From the NCBI GenBank assembly GCA_905193155.1, contig CAJJNQ010000018.1, forward strand, positions 1-51,618: a DNA stretch of 51,618 nt, in the 5' to 3' direction. Shown here piece after piece: positions 16,708 to 25,212 of the stretch. This DNA comes from an uncultured Christensenella sp. (lineage in GTDB: Bacteria > Bacillota > Clostridia > Christensenellales > UBA1750). A model generated the notes under the pieces. That model did no database searches. It was not told where the DNA came from and worked only from the letters and a program-made list of their open reading frames with translations. The position numbers and the translations under genes were made by a program. Positions within the stretch are counted from its first letter, which is position 1; the number at the start of each line of letters is the position of its first letter.

Positions 16708-16762
16708 GTGTCCTGCCATTCCGGCGTTTTCATCAGAGCAATTTTTTCTTCCGCTCGTGCTC

Positions 16763-16795
16763 GCAAGAGAATGCTGTAAAACGGTATTCTCTTGC
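16763..16795 (+). terminator. Hairpin after cas7c without a U tract
   Basis: A perfect 10-bp inverted repeat (GCAAGAGAAT at 16763-16772, ATTCTCTTGC at 16786-16795) encloses a 13-nt loop. The right arm is partly repeated directly as CGGTATTCTC at 16801-16810. No T run follows, so this is an mRNA end structure or a recombination scar more likely than a strong terminator. Confidence 0.5.
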
Positions 16796-17078
16796 AGGAC
16801 GCGGTATTCTCCCAACCTTTTGGGGACAAGATTCTCGTTCATCTTGCAATGTGGATTGGGCCGTTCACCTATTTTTGCAGTCTTGTCAGAAAGCCCCTAT
16901 GGAATGTTTGCACCTTCCACCCGGATTTCTCCGCATTCAGTGCGACCCTTCATTGCCCAATGAATATCCGATAGATTCGCACTTTTTTCATGCTGTTCAT
17001 GTTGTTTTTTATTGCATCTGTTCAGCTTATTCTTGCTCTTTATCCCGTTTTGCCGGAGATTTATTGAGAATTTCCGCT
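16796..17078 (+). promoter_or_regulatory. CRISPR leader region
   Basis: The sequence before the first repeat becomes AT-rich from about 16970. GTGCGA (16940-16945) and TCGCAC (16977-16982) form an inverted pair about 100-140 bp before the array. From memory, a GTGCGA...TCGCAC pair is a regular feature of type I-C leaders, where it normally comes right after cas2. Short open frames here do not resemble Cas1, Cas2 or Cas4. It should hold the array promoter, but I cannot pick one reliably. Confidence 0.6.
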
Positions 17079-17641
17079 GTCGCTTCCCACACGGGGAGCG
17101 TGGATTGAAATCCCATGATGAGAATTACATCGTCGGCCTTCTGGTGTCGCTTCCCACACGGGGAGCGTGGATTGAAATCTTTGACCAACAAAATCATACC
17201 GTTACAGCGATGTCGCTTCCCACACGGGGAGCGTGGATTGAAATGATGAGCTGCGTTTGTTCCGAACCGGTAATTAGGTCGCTCTCCACACGTAGAGCGT
17301 GGATTGAAATCTCTTGCGGCAAAGAAATTGCTGAAAGAGAACGGTCGCTCCCCACACGGGGAGCGTGGATTGAAATAAGGCGTCGCTATGGATGAAGACC
17401 CAGATCCGTGTCGCTCCCCACACGGGGAGCGTGGATTGAAATCTATAAAACGGCTAACACCTTCCTTGACAGCTCTGTCGCTCCCCACACGGGAGCGTGG
17501 ATTGAAATGTTATGCCGCCGGCAGCCGCGAAGATTGTCGCGACAGGCACTCCTCACGCGGGAGTGTGGATTGAAATTCGGCCATCTGGCAGGTCGCGACA
17601 CTCCCTCACGTCGCTCCACATGCAGGCGCGTGACTTGCTAT
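17079..17641 (+). CRISPR. Type I-C CRISPR array, 9 repeats and 8 spacers, leader-distal end degenerate
   Basis: The 33-nt repeat starts GTCGCTCCCCACACG and ends GTGGATTGAAAT, the I-C hairpin plus 5' tag. Repeats: 17079-17111, 17146-17178, 17212-17244, 17278-17310, 17344-17376, 17410-17442, 17477-17508 (one G lost), about 17545-17576 (strongly changed) and about 17610-17641 (barely recognisable, found by its exact 33-nt spacing). Spacers are 33-36 nt and all differ. Repeats 1-3 have T at position 7 (a G-U pair in RNA) where repeats 4-7 have C. Repeat 4 has several changes in the stem. Orientation is set by the leader and by decay at the distal end. Lack of cas1/cas2 suggests that the array no longer grows by itself. 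Confidence 0.95.
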
Positions 17642-17691
17642 CCTGTCGATCCTCAAAATCGAATCAACGCAGCGCACTTTTCCTCAAATGC

Positions 17692-17730
17692 AAAAACAGC
17701 CCCGCTCCGAAGCAATTCGGAGCGGGGCTG
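17692..17730 (-). terminator. Intrinsic terminator of the MBL gene
   Basis: A perfect 14-bp stem (17697-17710 with 17717-17730) with a six-base loop is followed on the minus strand by TTTTT. It also closes off the array side from antisense read-through. Confidence 0.9.
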
Positions 17731-17744
17731 CGTTGATACAGGAC

Positions 17745-18590
17745 TTACTTGTTGTGGACGGATTTTTTGTAAATATGGCGTTCGTCGAACGCGAGGTGCG
17801 CCAGTCCGTGGTGGCGGCGCTTGGCGGCATGCTCGTTGCCATGCATATCCTGCCAGTCGTCGAACTTGTCCGGCTCGGCCAGGATCATGGCGCTCAATTC
17901 CACCATGTCGTCGAGGATCTGCACCGGACGGGGCGTCTCAAAATGGCCCGGATAGAGCGCGTCGAACTCGCTCTCGCGTTTCTGCAGCTCCACCAGCTTT
18001 TCGTGATAGGCCTCCACCGTGTTCAGCTCACTGTCGCCGAAGAAGATCAGCGTGGGCGTGCGCACGAGAGAATCGCCGGTAAAGAGCATCCTGCGCTTCT
18101 TCTCCAGCAGGCAGATGCCGCCGGGCGTATGGCCGGGCGTGTGGATAACTTCCACTTCATGGCCGCCGCCCAGGTCGAATACATAGCCCTCATCAATCGG
18201 GATCAGCTCATAGGGCGCGCAAGGGACGTAGTCCGCCTTGGTGTAGCCGCATCCCTCCGGCGCATCGCGCATCGGGTCACAGGCTTCGTCCTTGTCCATG
18301 CGATGCGCATCCGCTGCGTCCAGCCGATGGATGTACACCTTATCAAACTGGAAGTTGCCCAGAATGTGATCGCCGTGGGAATGGGTATCCACCACCACCA
18401 GCGGCTTGTCGGTCAGACGCTCGCAGAGCGCCTTGGTATCGCCCACGCCAAAGCCGGTGTCGATCAACATCGCCTTCTCTGTGCCCTCTACCAGGTAGCA
18501 CAGCGTGGGGCATCCGCCGGGCGAGAGCAGCGACCAAACGCCGTCCGCCAGCTTTTCCACTTCCACAAAGGGATTTTCTTCGTATCTCAT
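17745..18590 (-). CDS. MBL-fold metallohydrolase (glyoxalase II-like)
   Basis: This 281-residue protein has the metallo-beta-lactamase zinc signature HSHGDHILGN (about residue 70), HTPGHTPGG (about 170), LFTGDSL (about 191) and a final GH in YPGHFE. These bind two metals that activate water for hydrolysis of thioesters, lactones or phosphodiesters. It belongs to the broad glyoxalase-II-like group; the substrate is unknown. AAGGGGG precedes the ATG. It is 41 bp downstream of the sugar-phosphate isomerase gene on the same strand and shares the terminator at 17.7 kb, so the two are likely co-transcribed. Confidence 0.88.
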   Translation of the reverse strand: MRYEENPFVEVEKLADGVWSLLSPGGCPTLCYLVEGTEKAMLIDTGFGVGDTKALCERLTDKPLVVVDTHSHGDHILGNFQFDKVYIHRLDAADAHRMDKDEACDPMRDAPEGCGYTKADYVPCAPYELIPIDEGYVFDLGGGHEVEVIHTPGHTPGGICLLEKKRRMLFTGDSLVRTPTLIFFGDSELNTVEAYHEKLVELQKRESEFDALYPGHFETPRPVQILDDMVELSAMILAEPDKFDDWQDMHGNEHAAKRRHHGLAHLAFDERHIYKKSVHNK

Positions 18591-18631
18591 GTTCGTTCCC
18601 CCTTCTAACGGCTTTTGCCGTTCTGTATATA

Positions 18632-19480
18632 TTACAAAAGCCCTTCGAGGTAGCGGATGCTCTCCGCCATCTTCTCAAAGTGGTCCTTTGTGCCTTCATG
18701 CGGGCCGTATTCGACGGTAACGTAGCCGTCGAAGCCATCCTGCTTCAAATCGGGCAGCAGCGCGGCAAAATTCACCACGCCCTCGCCATGCTGCGCATTC
18801 CAGATATGGCGACCGTCGCAGTCGATATCGCCCGTCGTCGCATTTTCGGGATATTCGATGTCCTTGAGGTGGACATGAGCATAATGCCCCTTCAGCGCCT
18901 GATAGAAGTGCAGCGGATCTTCCTTCTGCGCCAGCATATTGCCGGTATCCAGTATCAGCTGAAGGCCCGGCGCGGCGTCCAGCAGCGCCTTCATCTCGTC
19001 GGAAGTGCTCATCGGCAGCGCGGGCACAGGGAAGTCCTCCACCATCACCGTCACGCCAAACTTGTCCGCATAGTTCACAATCTCCCTCAGCGCACAGCCC
19101 ATGCGGCGGGAGGCCTCCTGCCGGGTCAGCTTTTCGAGATCGTGACGATTCACCTGCTCGACGATCATCAGCATCTTTGTGCCGTGTGCCAGCGCGGTAT
19201 GCACCGCCTGCTTGCCGCTCTCGATCGCCGCCTCCAACGCCTTGTCGTCGGGCGTCGCCATGTGAATCCAGTGGATGTAGTCCGCGATCTTCAGGCCGTT
19301 TTCGCGGCACAGGCGCAGCACCTCTTCGCGGTCGGCAAATTCCGCATCCATGTCGGAAGCATCGTAGGCCACAAAGCCCGCCGCGCGCGCACGGGGGAAC
19401 ATCTCCGCGAAGGTCATCTTGCCGCTGCGCACCTCATCCAGAATTTGCAACGACATGAACGTCCATTTCATACCGGGCAT
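18632..19480 (-). CDS. Sugar phosphate isomerase/epimerase (xylose-isomerase-like TIM barrel)
   Basis: The 282-residue protein has the AP-endonuclease-2/xylose-isomerase-like barrel pattern: metal-binding VMVEDFPVP (about residue 146), LILDTGNM (about 180), HVHLKDIEYP (about 207) and VTVEYGPHEG near the end. These Glu, Asp and His residues hold the divalent metal for ketose-aldose or epimerase chemistry. It has no signal peptide. An AGGAGGAGAA site lies directly before the ATG. The exact sugar is unknown; IolE/IolH- and UlaE-type enzymes share this fold. Confidence 0.85.
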   Translation of the reverse strand: MPGMKWTFMSLQILDEVRSGKMTFAEMFPRARAAGFVAYDASDMDAEFADREEVLRLCRENGLKIADYIHWIHMATPDDKALEAAIESGKQAVHTALAHGTKMLMIVEQVNRHDLEKLTRQEASRRMGCALREIVNYADKFGVTVMVEDFPVPALPMSTSDEMKALLDAAPGLQLILDTGNMLAQKEDPLHFYQALKGHYAHVHLKDIEYPENATTGDIDCDGRHIWNAQHGEGVVNFAALLPDLKQDGFDGYVTVEYGPHEGTKDHFEKMAESIRYLEGLL

Positions 19481-19578
19481 GATTTTTCTCCTCCTGTAAA
19501 ACGATTTATGTCTTCATTTATTCCCTATTTTAGTATAATCCTCCCCCTTCCCGTTTGTCAAGGCGAGGGATAAACACC

Positions 19579-19620
19579 AAAAAAGCGGCGCGCGCAGATC
19601 GTGGCGAATCTGCGCACGCC
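19579..19620 (-). terminator. Intrinsic terminator of the radical-SAM/SPASM gene
   Basis: A 13-bp stem with one G-U pair (19587-19599 with 19608-19620) is followed on the minus strand by GCTTTTTTGG. Confidence 0.85.
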
Positions 19621-19683
19621 TTGGGTTGAGGAAGAAGGGTGTTCTCTATCTAAACGGCGTGCAGAGCCGTTCAGACCATAAGG

Positions 19684-21048
19684 TTACTTGCCGCAGCCCG
19701 AGCAGCCGCCGCAGTCATGCGAGCAATGCCAGAGCTCGTCGGCGACGGGCGCCCAGCGCTTGGCCACCGGCACGCATTTATCGGAGAGCGCCCTAACGTC
19801 CTCCGGGTGCATCAGGTCGGTGGATTTTGCGCCAGAGCTTTCCACCATCTGCGTCAGCCGTCCGGGGTTGTCCAGCACGGGGCAGGGGCGCAGCAGGTTG
19901 CGGTTGAAGGGCTGGTTGGCGCGATAGGCCATAAACAGCGGGCTTTGCAGCGCCTCCAGCAGCGTTTTTTCCCGCAGGTTGGAATCGGAATAATGGATGA
20001 ACGCGCAGGGCTCAAAATCGCCGTTTGCGTTGATGTGGAGGTATCTTCTGCCGCCCGCGATGCAGCCGTCCACATATTCGCCGTCGTTCCAGAAATCCAT
20101 CGTGAACAGCGGCTTGGTCTTGCGGAAGGCGCGGATGCGCTCAACCATGAACTTCCGCTGTTCGGCGGTGGCCAGAAGCTCCGGCACAGCATCCACGCCC
20201 ACCGGCATATAGGTGAAGAACCACGCAAACTTCGCGCCCCAGGTAATCATATCGTCAAAATACTTCTCACTGCCGATGGTCTCAACGTTTTTGCCGGTGT
20301 AGCAGCAGGACACGCCGAAGGGCAGCTTCTTGCGGCGGAGAATCTCCATCGCGCGCATCACTTTGCCAAAGGTGCCCTCTCCACGGCGAAAGTCGGTATC
20401 TTCTTCAAAGCCCTCCACCGAAATAGCCGGGACAAAGTTTTTGACCCGCAGCATTTCGTCTGCAAAAGCTTCATCGATCAGCGTCGCATTGGTGAAGGCG
20501 AGGAACACGCAGTCGTCATGCTTTTCACACAGACGGATGATGTCGTCCTTGTGCACCAGCGGCTCGCCGCCGGAATAGATGTACATATAAGTGCCCAGCT
20601 CTTTGCCCTGACAGATGACGGAATCCAGTTCATCCAGCGAAAGGTTGAGCTTATTGCCGTATTCCGCCGCCCAGCAGCCTGTGCAGTGCAGATTACAGGC
20701 GGAAGTCGGGTCCATCAGGATCGCCCACGGGATGTTGCAGCCGTATTTCTGCCGCGCCTTTTCCTGAATATCCCAGCCGTAGAAATTGGCGTTGATGATG
20801 AAGTTGCTAAAGAGTTTGCGCAGCACTTCGCTGTCCACGTCCTCCCACAGGGAACAGATGAGCCGGAACCAGTTGGAATCCGGATCGTTGACCACCTTGC
20901 AGATCGCATCCCGCTGGGACTGGTAGGAATCCCCCGCGAACTTATCCACCAGCTCCATCAGTTTCGGGATATTGGTTTCCGGATCCTTGCCGATGTATTT
21001 GCAAGCCTGCTGGAGGCCCTTGGAGGCGACCCATGTTTTCATATCCAT
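19684..21048 (-). CDS. Radical-SAM protein with C-terminal cysteine-rich (SPASM-like) region
   Basis: The 454-residue protein has about 100 residues of helical N-terminal domain, then CNLHCTGCWAAEYG (CxxxCxxC), YSGGEPLVHKDD (SAM-binding GGE) and ISVEGFEEDTDFRRG. The C-terminal half has NANGDFEPCAFIHYSDS, typical of auxiliary-cluster SPASM-type domains, and ends in CSHDCGGCSGCGK. It should hold more than one FeS cluster. Related clostridial proteins are common but I know of no characterised substrate. The start is the ATG at 21048 with AAAGGA about 12 bases upstream; an upstream in-frame ATG has no such site. It is followed by its own terminator. Confidence 0.85.
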   Translation of the reverse strand: MDMKTWVASKGLQQACKYIGKDPETNIPKLMELVDKFAGDSYQSQRDAICKVVNDPDSNWFRLICSLWEDVDSEVLRKLFSNFIINANFYGWDIQEKARQKYGCNIPWAILMDPTSACNLHCTGCWAAEYGNKLNLSLDELDSVICQGKELGTYMYIYSGGEPLVHKDDIIRLCEKHDDCVFLAFTNATLIDEAFADEMLRVKNFVPAISVEGFEEDTDFRRGEGTFGKVMRAMEILRRKKLPFGVSCCYTGKNVETIGSEKYFDDMITWGAKFAWFFTYMPVGVDAVPELLATAEQRKFMVERIRAFRKTKPLFTMDFWNDGEYVDGCIAGGRRYLHINANGDFEPCAFIHYSDSNLREKTLLEALQSPLFMAYRANQPFNRNLLRPCPVLDNPGRLTQMVESSGAKSTDLMHPEDVRALSDKCVPVAKRWAPVADELWHCSHDCGGCSGCGK

Positions 21049-21123
21049 GTGTTTGTGTCCGTCCTTTCTGCTCGGAATCTGCTTTGATGGACACAGTATA
21101 TCTTTTTCCGTTTCACGCAACCA

Positions 21124-21162
21124 TGGACAAAAAAAGCGGGTCGTCAAAAAAGCTGACAACCC
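21124..21162 (-). terminator. Intrinsic terminator of the TetR gene
   Basis: A 9-bp stem with one G-U pair (21138-21146 with 21154-21162) is followed on the minus strand by CGCTTTTTTTG. Confidence 0.8.
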
Positions 21163-21191
21163 ACAATATCTGTACCACTTTGGGACAAAAT

Positions 21192-21761
21192 TCAGTTTTT
21201 GTTTCCGCTTGCTGCAAAGCGCCGCAACAGGGAGTCGATGTCCTCCACCTCCAACACGGAGATTGCCGCCAGCAACTCTTCCGGACTCTCCTGCATATCG
21301 CGGTCGATCCAGGTCAGGATGCAGCCGCAGAGCGAATACTTGGAAATATCGAGCACAAAGCGCACGCCCTCCGCCCCCGCGCCCAACTGTTTGGCCTCGC
21401 GCACCACGAGCGGACGCATCACATATTCGATGTTGCGGCAGAGATACCGCTCCACCAGTTCGCGCGATACCGAATGGCAGGCGTTGACGACCAGCGTCTT
21501 TTTCTCCCGTGCGCTGGTCAGCACGCGCCCCAGCGCCGGCTTCCAGTTATCCGCATCCACCTTCTCGCCCATCAGATTTTCCGCATCTCGCTCCAGCATC
21601 CAGCCGAGCAGGTCGTAAATATCCTGAAAATGATAATAGAAGGTCTGTCTGTTCAAGCCGCAATTTTCGACCAGCATCCGCACGGTAATCTTGTCCAGCG
21701 GCGTTGCGGCCATCAGCTCCGTCAGGCTGTTCGCCAGCGCGTTCTTGGTGATATCCGACAC
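21192..21761 (-). CDS. TetR-family transcriptional regulator
   Basis: The 189-residue protein starts with a TetR helix-turn-helix (ANSLTELMAATPLDKITVRMLVENCGLNR... with QTFYYHFQDIYDLL as recognition helix, residues 5-55), followed by an all-helical ligand-binding domain. The HTH variant and length resemble the DhaS/TetR_C group found in Bacillota. It lies 33 bp downstream of a MATE transporter gene on the same strand, so it probably senses a compound exported by that transporter. No clear operator was found upstream of the pair. Confidence 0.85.
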   Translation of the reverse strand: MSDITKNALANSLTELMAATPLDKITVRMLVENCGLNRQTFYYHFQDIYDLLGWMLERDAENLMGEKVDADNWKPALGRVLTSAREKKTLVVNACHSVSRELVERYLCRNIEYVMRPLVVREAKQLGAGAEGVRFVLDISKYSLCGCILTWIDRDMQESPEELLAAISVLEVEDIDSLLRRFAASGNKN

Positions 21762-21794
21762 CCCGCCGCCTCCTCTCCGTCTGCTGAATCGGGT

Positions 21795-23189
21795 TCAGCC
21801 CTCCGCATTCTGCTTTTTGAGCTTTTCGCGCTTTTCCGGGTGGCAGATAGCGCTGCACCGGTAACAAATCACAATCAGGATGCTGCAAACGATCCACCCC
21901 ATCGGATAGGCCAGAGACATACCCAAGAAGCTGTTGCCGAAGTAGGTCTTGTTGACAAACAGATAAATCTGCCGGAACAGCACAAATGAGCACAACATAA
22001 TGATAGTGGGCGTAGTGGCGTTGCCGATGCCGCGCAATGCGCCGGAATAGATCTGGTTAAAGCAGCACAAAGCATAAAACGGAGTAATCCTCAGCACGAA
22101 CGTAACGCCGAAATCCTGCACCTCCGGTTCGCTCGTAAACAAACTGATGAGCGGACGCGCCAGCACCATCGCCAACGCGCTCAGCGCGACGCTGATGACG
22201 ATGGACATGATCAGCGCCTGACGGTTGCCTTTGCGCGCACGTTCCAGGTTGTCCGCACCATAGTTCTGGCCGACAAAAGTCGTGTTGGCCAGTGCGATGG
22301 ACTGCATGGGAATCAGTACAAAGGAATCAAGCTTGTTGTAAGAAGACCATCCCGCCATACAGGCGGAGCCGAAATAATTGATATAGGATTGCACAAAGAC
22401 ATTAGAAAAAGAGGTGACCGCCTGCTGAACGCCCGAAGGCAGACCAATGGCGAGAATGCGCTTGAGCATCGCAAAATCGAGCTTCAGATGTGCCCAACGG
22501 ATGCCGTAGGGCGCATCGGTGTGAGAGAGCGAAAACAACGTCAGCGCGGCAGACAAGCACTGCGAGATGATCGTCGCATACGCCACGCCCGCAACCCCCC
22601 AATGGAATGCCACCACAAAGAGCAGATCGAGCACAATATTGCAGCACGCCGAAAAGATCAGGAAATACAGCGGGCGGCGGGAGTCGCCCACCGCGCGCAG
22701 GATGCCGGAACCCATGTTGTAAATGAGCAGCCCCGTAACGCCCGCAAAGTAGATCGTCAGATAGGTGTGCGCCTGCGGCATGACGTCTTCCGGCGTGGAC
22801 ATGAAGCGCAGCATGGGATCGACAATCAGAATGCCGATGACCGTGGCAACAATGCTCATCAGGAAGGTCAGCACAATCGACGTATGCACCGAATCATGCA
22901 GCTTTTTATAATCGTGCGCGCCGTAGTTCTGCGAAATCACCACGCCCGCGCCGGTCGCAAGCCCTGCGCACAGGCCCACCAGCATATTGCAGATGGAGCC
23001 GGTGCTGCCCACGGCCGCCAGCGCCTCCTTGCCGACGAACTGCCCCACCACAATGGTATCCACCGTGTTATAAAACTGCTGGAAGATCAGCCCGATCATC
23101 ATTGGAACGGAAAATTCCAGCAGCTGTTTCCAGATGACGCCCTGCGTCATATCCAAGTCTCTGCCTCTACTCGTCGTGTACACCCCCAA
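21795..23189 (-). CDS. MATE-family efflux transporter
   Basis: This 464-residue protein has about twelve hydrophobic helices and the MATE N-terminus TQGVIWKQLLEFSVPMMIGLIFQQFYNTVDTIVVGQFVG, together with the repeat-like GLPSGVQQAVTSFSNVFVQSYIN in the second half. MATE proteins export drugs, toxins or metabolites by sodium or proton antiport. The first codon is uncertain: a TTG at 23189 and a GTG at 23183 are both possible, and an internal ATG at DLDMTQG is less likely because it would remove conserved residues. It heads a two-gene unit with the TetR gene. Confidence 0.9.
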   Translation of the reverse strand: MGVYTTSRGRDLDMTQGVIWKQLLEFSVPMMIGLIFQQFYNTVDTIVVGQFVGKEALAAVGSTGSICNMLVGLCAGLATGAGVVISQNYGAHDYKKLHDSVHTSIVLTFLMSIVATVIGILIVDPMLRFMSTPEDVMPQAHTYLTIYFAGVTGLLIYNMGSGILRAVGDSRRPLYFLIFSACCNIVLDLLFVVAFHWGVAGVAYATIISQCLSAALTLFSLSHTDAPYGIRWAHLKLDFAMLKRILAIGLPSGVQQAVTSFSNVFVQSYINYFGSACMAGWSSYNKLDSFVLIPMQSIALANTTFVGQNYGADNLERARKGNRQALIMSIVISVALSALAMVLARPLISLFTSEPEVQDFGVTFVLRITPFYALCCFNQIYSGALRGIGNATTPTIIMLCSFVLFRQIYLFVNKTYFGNSFLGMSLAYPMGWIVCSILIVICYRCSAICHPEKREKLKKQNAEG

Positions 23190-23346
23190 AGTTTTTTGCG
23201 CAATCGATTGCGCAGCATCTTTCAGTATTTAGTATAGCACTTCACCTTTGCAAATGCAAATCTGTCCGGGCGTTTTTCCGCCGCATGGACAAGCCTTCCC
23301 GTTTATGCTATGCTCGTAGGGAAAAACAAAGACGGAGGTCAATCCC

Positions 23347-23916
23347 ATGGAACCCGAAAAGCTGCTGTCCGCACTGCATCTGGCTGAAAAGCTCAAGGAC
23401 GTCCGCCGCCACTGCACCACCTCCCAGGGCAGGCCGGAAAGCGTTGCGGAGCACAGCTGGCGCATCGCGCTGATGGCCTTCTTTCTTCGGGACGAATTTC
23501 CCGAAGCAGACATGGATAAGGTCATCCGGATGTGCCTGATTCACGACCTTGGCGAGTGCTTCACCGGCGATATCCCGGTCTTTCGCAAGACCGCTGCCGA
23601 CGAAGCACGCGAAGATGCGCTGCTGGACGAATGGGTCGCATCGCTGCCCGCCCCCTATGCAGGAGACATGCGCGCGCTTTATGCCGAGATGAACGCGCTC
23701 CAAACGACAGAGGCGAAAATCTACAAAGCGCTGGACAAGCTGGAAGCGGTCATCCAGCACAACGAGTCCCCGATCTCCACCTGGGAGCCGCACGAATATG
23801 ACCTCAACCTCACCTACGCCTGGGATCAGGTGGTCTTTTCCGACTACCTGACCGCGCTGCGCAAGGCCGTCAAAAAGGAAACGCTGGATAAAATCGAAAG
23901 CGAGGGGCAGTCATGA
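23347..23916 (+). CDS. HD-domain nucleotidase, YfbR-like
   Basis: The 189-residue protein has AEHSWRIALMAFFL (His near 35), the HD pair in LIHDLGECFTGDIP (about residue 68) and the conserved KALDKLEAVIQHNE helix with a late Asp, as in YfbR-type 5'-deoxynucleotidases and related HD enzymes. It probably hydrolyses a nucleoside monophosphate in the cytoplasm. The ATG follows GGAGGTCA. Its stop overlaps the ATG of the following nitrilase (ATGA), which indicates translational coupling. Confidence 0.85.
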   Translation: MEPEKLLSALHLAEKLKDVRRHCTTSQGRPESVAEHSWRIALMAFFLRDEFPEADMDKVIRMCLIHDLGECFTGDIPVFRKTAADEAREDALLDEWVASLPAPYAGDMRALYAEMNALQTTEAKIYKALDKLEAVIQHNESPISTWEPHEYDLNLTYAWDQVVFSDYLTALRKAVKKETLDKIESEGQS

Positions 23917-24683
23917 TTGTCGGAGCCCATTCTTTCCCTGTCACAGGCGATGGAGAACACAATTTCTCCACAATCTGCGCTGCGGCCGAACGAGCGGCGG
24001 AAGCGGGAGCAGAGCTGCTGCTCTTTCCCGAATGCGCGCTGACGGGCTATCCGCCGCGCGACATCCTCTCCTCTGCCGCGGTGGATTTTCCCCGCCTTGC
24101 CGAAATGCACGCTGCGCTGCATAAGCTTTCCGATGCGCGGAACCTGGCGCTTATCGTGGGCAGCATGGTTCCCGCTGAAAACGGCGTGCGCAACGCGGTG
24201 ATGATTTTTCGCCCTGGCGAGGAACCGCTGATCTACGCCAAGCGGGCGCTGTGGGGCTGGGATCGGGACAACTTCGTTCCGGGCGATGCGCTGGGCGTGT
24301 TCTCCTTCCGCGGCTGGAAAATCGGCGTGCGCATCTGCTACGAAGTGCGCTTCCCGGAGTACTTCCGTGAGCTTTACCGCGCCCGCTGCGATCTGGCGCT
24401 GACGCCGTTCTACGATGTGACCGACGCGCCCTCACCCGACCGTTACGACCTGCTGCGCGGGCATCTGCGCACCCGTGCGGTAGAGAACGTATTCCCCGTG
24501 CTCTCCGCCAACGCCATTGCTCCGTACCCCGGCGCGCCGACCATGCTGTGCGACGCTTCGGGGCGCATTCTCGTCGAAAACCCGCCGGATGCGCCGCATC
24601 TGCTGCTCTTCGATCTCCCCAAACGCGAGCCGGATTTCGGGGAACGCGGGCGGATCGAACTCTCCGACAGCCTTGTGCGATAG
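23913..24683 (+). CDS. Carbon-nitrogen hydrolase (nitrilase superfamily)
   Basis: The 256-residue protein shows the Glu-Lys-Cys triad of the nitrilase fold: Glu in LLLFPECALTGYPPRD (about 48), Lys in IYAKRALWGWD (about 110) and Cys in GVRICYEVRFPE (about 143). PPRD after the Glu motif resembles the amidase domain of glutamine-dependent NAD synthetases, but no synthetase domain is attached. It may release ammonia from an amide or act on a carbamoyl compound. Its start is fixed by the 4-bp overlap with the HD gene. Confidence 0.85.
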   Translation: MIVGAHSFPVTGDGEHNFSTICAAAERAAEAGAELLLFPECALTGYPPRDILSSAAVDFPRLAEMHAALHKLSDARNLALIVGSMVPAENGVRNAVMIFRPGEEPLIYAKRALWGWDRDNFVPGDALGVFSFRGWKIGVRICYEVRFPEYFRELYRARCDLALTPFYDVTDAPSPDRYDLLRGHLRTRAVENVFPVLSANAIAPYPGAPTMLCDASGRILVENPPDAPHLLLFDLPKREPDFGERGRIELSDSLVR

Positions 24684-24697
24684 CTTTCCGCAAACAG

Positions 24698-24752
24698 AAA
24701 CATCGTCCGATGCCATATGCTGTGGCATCGGACGATGTTTCTTACTTTTCGC
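24698..24752. terminator. Bidirectional terminator with a perfect 18-bp stem
   Basis: Arms at 24698-24715 and 24723-24740 match perfectly around a 7-nt loop, between two convergent genes. T-rich sequence follows on the plus strand; the minus-strand side has a short TTTCTG tail. Confidence 0.85.
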
Positions 24753-25209
24753 GTTCCATCCATTCTTTGAGCCGAACAAACACTTCCTGCCTGTCCGCAT
24801 CCGAAATTGTCCCGTTCTTCTTCACAGCGTAGTGATGCCCGAATTCGCCGTCAGGATAAACGTTTCCGTTCAGCAGCACCGGCTTTGCGTACCGGGGTCT
24901 TACATGGATGTGCAAATGCGGATTTGGCTCCGTCTCCTTATAAAAGCTGTTCATCAGGCAGCTCCAATTGCACAGTGCCGCGCCGAATACGGTTTTCAGG
25001 CCGTTTTCCACCTTGCAAACCAGTTTGCGGAGATCCTTCCATTCCTCGTCTGTAAGCTCCGGCAGAGAGCCGCAATGGCGCTTCAGCACCAGAATACATC
25101 GCCCGATATAATCCTGCTCATCCGAAAGGAACGCCGACCAGAAAGGGCTGTCATAAAGCAGAAACCGCTTGTCCTGTTCCGACAGATTGCACCAATCGCA
25201 GTCCTGCAT
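24742..25209 (-). CDS. HIT-family protein
   Basis: This 155-residue protein has the histidine triad motif as HLHIHVRPRY near residue 98, where the middle histidine would be the nucleophile for nucleotidyl transfer or hydrolysis. The N-terminal CDWCN could bind a metal. HIT enzymes cleave dinucleoside polyphosphates or AMP conjugates. The sequence belongs to a divergent group of HIT proteins (long loop before the triad, HHYAVKKN after it). It begins 3 bp after the upstream methyltransferase stop, so both are one unit. Confidence 0.8.
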   Translation of the reverse strand: MQDCDWCNLSEQDKRFLLYDSPFWSAFLSDEQDYIGRCILVLKRHCGSLPELTDEEWKDLRKLVCKVENGLKTVFGAALCNWSCLMNSFYKETEPNPHLHIHVRPRYAKPVLLNGNVYPDGEFGHHYAVKKNGTISDADRQEVFVRLKEWMEREK

Positions 25210-25212
25210 TTT

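Noticed and set aside
16757..16963. Short open frame between cas7c and the array as a cas2 or cas4 remnant
   Set aside because: The translation lacks Cas2, Cas1 or Cas4 motifs and has no ribosome binding site.
17012..17736. Several open frames across the CRISPR array
   Set aside because: They arise because the repeat and spacer sum (66-67 nt) leaves frames open; the translations just repeat the CRISPR repeat.
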